Positions 5,335-7,761 of a DNA stretch of 7,761 nucleotides are shown piece by piece. The stretch lies in assembly GCA_023249255.1 (NCBI GenBank), contig JAHFCY010000007.1:21323-29083 (forward strand), given 5' to 3'. The notes below the pieces were generated by a model. That model searched no databases, was not told the origin of the DNA, and was given only the letters and a program-made list of their open reading frames with translations. This DNA is from Candidatus Lindowiibacteriota bacterium. GTDB taxonomy: Bacteria; Lindowbacteria; 2-12-FULL-62-27. The translations under genes and the position numbers were made by a program. Position 1 is the first letter of the stretch. Every line of letters begins with the position of its first letter.

Positions 5335-5363
5335 AACCTACGTGGACACCCGGCGGGTGTCAA
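5335..5363 (-). promoter_or_regulatory. Candidate promoter of the ferredoxin gene
   Basis: On the minus strand a perfect -35 hexamer, TTGACA (5358-5363), is followed after exactly 17 nt by TAGGTT (5335-5340), a weak -10 with three matches to TATAAT. The expected start is near 5328, the G of the GTG start codon, implying a leaderless or nearly leaderless mRNA. It is supported by the exact -35 and spacing; the weak -10 would suit a regulated promoter. Confidence 0.45.
5345..5361. promoter_or_regulatory. Palindromic operator candidate within the ferredoxin promoter
   Basis: GACACCCGCCGGGTGTC on the minus strand is a perfect 7-bp inverted repeat around a 3-nt centre. It overlaps the end of the -35 and fills most of the spacer, the position expected of a repressor operator or a MerR-like activator site. 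Read as RNA it is a hairpin, but no U-run follows, so termination of the GT9 transcript is less likely. The regulator is unknown. Confidence 0.4.
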
Positions 5364-5374
5364 GAATTAAAAAA

Positions 5375-6544
5375 TCAGGCGACGTTTTTCTGGATCGCCG
5401 CCGGAGGGAATGAATTTTCGTAAATGAAAACGCCCGTTTCTCTGCCTTTGAATACGTCCGCCCATGAATCCGAACGCGTCTGGTTCCGTCCCGTCACCGC
5501 CGCGATTGCCGGCCACACCTCGTCCACCGAAATGTCGGCCATGCGCGATTTTTTGATCACCGCGTTTCGGCCGCAGAGCGGATAACTCTCCGCCGCGCTC
5601 GTCGGTCCGAACATCGCCACCGTCGGCACGTCCAGCGCCGACGCCAGATGCATGGGACCCGAATCAGCGCCAATGAACAACCCGCAACTGGATAACACTT
5701 TCGCGCTCTCGAAAAAGGAATAACCGCAAAAATCAATCACGGGTACGTTGATGTCCCGCAAAACTTCCGCAAATTTTCTCTCCCGCTCAACGATCGTACC
5801 TACGAGAACCATCGTCCAACCCAGCTCGCAGTGGATTCGCCTGATCAGCTCGCGCCACTTCGCGGCGTCCCAGCACTTGTCGCGCCAGCCGCCGCCGATG
5901 TGAATCGCCACCGGCCTGCCGCCCGGTCCGGTCAGGCGGCGCTTGACGTGCAGGAGCGGATTGTCGGTTCCCGGCGGAATTTCATAGCGAAGCCGAACGG
6001 CAGTTTCCGGCAATTGGCACATCCGATGGTACCGGATCGCCAGATGATCCCGGGATCTGGCCTGCCGATGGGGCGACGCCAGATCGTCATACAGCGCGCG
6101 AGCACCCAGGCCGAACACGTCAAATTCTCCAACCGGCCCGCAAGCCATTCCGATCAAAATCCGCGCGCCCGACAGCGCCGCAATGTATCCCGAAATCGTC
6201 GAGAAATGCAAATTCACGGCCAGATCGTAATTTCGCAGACGCATCTCCTCGATCGGAAGATACACGTTCTTGTAGACCGCTTTCAGCGCCTCGTCATCCG
6301 ACTGCGCCGCGTTCATTTCACGTTTGAGTTCGATGTTCGGAAAGACATGCCGGTAATGCAGGCCCGGAATGCCCGCCACGACTTCTTCGTAATCGGAAAA
6401 TACCGCCATGCCCACCCGAAGTTTCGGATATCGCCGGCGGAGCGTGTCCACCACCGACCCGGCCCGCAGAACGTCGCCGATGGCCGACAACTGCACCAGA
6501 AGTACGCGTTCGACGCGCGAAAAAAGATCGACCGGATTATTCAT
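5375..6544 (-). CDS. Glycosyltransferase family 9 (heptosyltransferase-like)
   Basis: A GT-B fold enzyme of the ADP-heptose:LPS heptosyltransferase family, expected at the inner face of the cytoplasmic membrane adding sugars to LPS core or a similar glycolipid. At 389 residues it is slightly longer than most members. The N-terminal motif VLLVQLSAIGDVLRA (14-28) includes the conserved Asp (D24) of the acceptor site. The donor-site region has HIGGGWRDKCWD (215-226), FCGYSFFESAKVLSSCGLFI (272-291) and GADSGPMHLASALDVP (292-307), then MFGPT (311-315). A C-terminal tail beyond about 355 looks unconserved. ATG at 6542-6544 has a good Shine-Dalgarno, GGGAG, at 7 nt and overlaps the preceding small gene by 8 nt, indicating coupled translation. 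The acceptor cannot be determined. Confidence 0.94.
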   Translation of the reverse strand: MNNPVDLFSRVERVLLVQLSAIGDVLRAGSVVDTLRRRYPKLRVGMAVFSDYEEVVAGIPGLHYRHVFPNIELKREMNAAQSDDEALKAVYKNVYLPIEEMRLRNYDLAVNLHFSTISGYIAALSGARILIGMACGPVGEFDVFGLGARALYDDLASPHRQARSRDHLAIRYHRMCQLPETAVRLRYEIPPGTDNPLLHVKRRLTGPGGRPVAIHIGGGWRDKCWDAAKWRELIRRIHCELGWTMVLVGTIVERERKFAEVLRDINVPVIDFCGYSFFESAKVLSSCGLFIGADSGPMHLASALDVPTVAMFGPTSAAESYPLCGRNAVIKKSRMADISVDEVWPAIAAVTGRNQTRSDSWADVFKGRETGVFIYENSFPPAAIQKNVA

Positions 6545-6737
6545 AGTTGTGCTCCCGGCGCGAATAGATCAGCCTGCACTCCTGCGCAGTGAGAAGTAAA
6601 AACTCCTGCAACGACAGCGGCCGCGGCCGCTCCTTCACCTCGCGCGCCAGATCGGCCGGCGTCATCTGTTTCGACCGAAGTTCAACCAGGGTCGGCAGCA
6701 TCACACGCTGAAAATTCCGAAAATCCAGTGTCGGCAT
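6537..6737 (-). CDS. Small protein of unknown function, coupled to the GT9 gene
   Basis: A 66-residue protein I do not recognise. It is charged (many Arg and Glu) and predicted mostly helical, with a hydrophobic patch at LSLQEFLLLTAQECRLIYSR (41-60); there is no signal peptide or clear membrane helix, and the single Cys is C54. Its stop overlaps the first bases of the glycosyltransferase gene by 8 nt, a typical coupled arrangement that supports it being real and possibly related to that enzyme. The ATG at 6735-6737 has no Shine-Dalgarno. A weak promoter-like pair, TTAAAC (6767-6772) and GATAAC (6744-6749) with 17 nt spacing, would start transcription at the ATG itself. It could still be a fortuitous reading frame. 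Confidence 0.6.
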   Translation of the reverse strand: MPTLDFRNFQRVMLPTLVELRSKQMTPADLAREVKERPRPLSLQEFLLLTAQECRLIYSRREHNYE

Positions 6738-6778
6738 ACTTACGTTATCGGCAGAACGCCCGGGACGTTTAACCTCGT

Positions 6779-6798
6779 GCCGGATAAAGAAGTCCGGC
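6779..6798. other. Weak inverted repeat between the secreted-protein gene and the small gene
   Basis: GCCGGA and TCCGGC form a 6-bp stem around an 8-nt loop, just after the stop of the secreted-protein gene. On the minus strand (the transcribed direction) no U-run follows. The nearest T-rich tail lies on the plus strand, where no gene ends. It is at most a weak terminator or mRNA-end hairpin. Confidence 0.25.
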
Positions 6799-6803
6799 TT
6801 GTT

Positions 6804-7761
6804 CTACCGGCCCGACAGATTCAGTTTATCGATGGAAACAAACTCTCCGCCCTCCATGAAGACTTCAAATCGGCCATCCGCGAGCTTTCGAACCGCCACT
6901 TTCGAATCCGGGCCCATCGGCTGCAGACCCCCCGGTGCATCTTTCAAGAAAATCAGCGCGTCCTCGTTTTGAACAAACTGCGGCTGGGACATCACCACAT
7001 ATTTGTAATCTTTTGCTTCTCCGCCATCCACTTCCATCACAACTGTATCGCCCGCCGATCCTTTCAAAATTTGATGCGGCACAATCTCGACGCGGGTCAC
7101 GGCCAATCGTTCCCGGTCCGACCGGGACTCGGCCCGAACGACCCGGCCGACCATGACGAGCGTTGCCTTCGCGTACAGATCCTGCAGTTCCCCGCGCTGT
7201 TCCAGAACCGTCGAAACATGCGATTCGATCTCCTTCCGCAGATAGGCCTTGAATCCTTCGAGGTCGTAATAGGCCGACTTGACTTCGGTCGGAGTTGGAT
7301 TTGGATTCTGCGGATCCATGACACACGCGTCACGCAAATCGTTGAAGAGACGCGCCTGTCCCTGCAGACCGGCCTTCTCTTCAAACACGCCCATGGGAAG
7401 CCCGAACGGCCAGAACACATCCCGAAAGTCATCCAGAAAAAAAACGCCTGACATTCCCGTCTGAATTTTCGGAATGCCGGGTCCATCCCATGCTTCGCCG
7501 TTATAGACTCCACCCGGAATGACGAATTCGATCGGTCCCGCGGACGGCGTGCGCGATTTGAACGTTTCGACGGGTTGAAGCTGAATTCTGGTCTGAACCA
7601 TTCCAAGATTGTCGTTATAGAAAACCTGCGTCCCAAGCACCTTTCCATAAACAATCGCTTCTGATTTGTCTATCATGCTGGGCATATCCGTGCGAATGAG
7701 AGTCATGGCACGCGAGGGTGATGCCGTCAGAGAAGCGGCCGCCACACATGCAAACAGCAGA
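6804..7761 (-). CDS. Secreted protein with two internal repeat units, 5' end cut by the right window edge
   Basis: An exported protein of unknown function. The frame stays open through the right edge: a GTG at 7743-7745 could be read as a start, but the codons before it give LLFAC, continuing a signal-peptide core that ends near the SRA residues encoded around 7709. The true start is therefore outside the window. Numbering from that GTG, residues 25-107 and 190-270 look like two copies of one beta-rich unit. Each begins with an IVYGKV or LVMVGRV strand, continues with TRIQLQPVE or TRVEIVPHQ, a GG turn, and ends in FFLDD or IFLKD. A segment of about 80 residues links them. This pattern occurs in uncharacterised exported proteins. 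Bacterial export via Sec is inferred from the hydrophobic core and Ala-rich cleavage region. The 66-residue gene starts 66 nt downstream. Confidence 0.82.
   Translation of the reverse strand, partial: LLFACVAAASLTASPSRAMTLIRTDMPSMIDKSEAIVYGKVLGTQVFYNDNLGMVQTRIQLQPVETFKSRTPSAGPIEFVIPGGVYNGEAWDGPGIPKIQTGMSGVFFLDDFRDVFWPFGLPMGVFEEKAGLQGQARLFNDLRDACVMDPQNPNPTPTEVKSAYYDLEGFKAYLRKEIESHVSTVLEQRGELQDLYAKATLVMVGRVVRAESRSDRERLAVTRVEIVPHQILKGSAGDTVVMEVDGGEAKDYKYVVMSQPQFVQNEDALIFLKDAPGGLQPMGPDSKVAVRKLADGRFEVFMEGGEFVSIDKLNLSGR

Noticed and set aside
5831-6592. 253-codon plus-strand open frame antisense to the GT9 gene
   Set aside because: Composition is Arg, Pro and His rich without motifs; the minus-strand GT9 motifs are unmistakable.
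6777-7451. 224-codon plus-strand open frame antisense to the secreted protein
   Set aside because: No recognisable motifs or ribosome-binding site; the opposite strand has a signal peptide and internal repeats.
1-7761. Search for CRISPR arrays, insertion sequences, phage or defence genes
   Set aside because: No regularly spaced repeats, terminal inverted repeats, transposase or nuclease motifs were seen; the window looks like ordinary core chromosome.

Overview
The window reads as chromosome from a GC-rich, diderm (LPS-type) bacterium. Every gene I can support lies on the minus strand, so transcription runs from the right edge to the left. The conserved order rpsF-ssb-rpsR-rplI-dnaB is a bacterial housekeeping block. 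An MlaE-type lipid-transport permease and a heptosyltransferase-like (GT9) enzyme point to an outer membrane. I cannot place the phylum from sequence alone. The gene set and its divergence look like a little-studied or uncultured lineage, which is inference.

In transcription order: (1) 7761-6804 is a secreted protein, cut by the right edge, built from two related beta-rich units. (2) 6737-5375 is a 66-residue protein of unknown role whose end overlaps a GT9 glycosyltransferase by 8 nt. (3) 5363-3623 starts with a promoter whose spacer holds a perfect palindrome. It continues with a thioredoxin-like [2Fe-2S] ferredoxin, tRNA-Gly(CCC), a medium-chain dehydrogenase starting 14 nt after the tRNA, and a 67-residue two-helix membrane protein. 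(4) 3589-1 starts with a sigma70-like promoter and a structured leader of about 90 nt. It continues with rpsF, ssb (overlapping rpsF by 59 nt), rpsR, rplI, dnaB and the first 170 codons of mlaE, 2 nt after the dnaB stop.

The rpsF block couples ribosomal proteins S6, S18 and L9 to the replication proteins SSB and DnaB. Here mlaE is added at its end, and the tight spacing suggests one transcript. The rpsF leader has a GC-rich hairpin enclosed by a distal pairing, where many bacteria carry the S6:S18 autoregulatory element; I could not match it to the consensus. The ferredoxin, dehydrogenase and small membrane protein may share a transcript with the tRNA, but no biochemical link between them is visible.

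I see no CRISPR array, insertion sequence, phage gene, toxin-antitoxin pair or defence system. No intergenic stretch exceeds 160 nt. The points most worth a second look are the start sites without Shine-Dalgarno sequences (possible leaderless mRNAs, one beginning right after a tRNA), the palindromic ferredoxin promoter, the long rpsF/ssb overlap, and the duplicated secreted protein.
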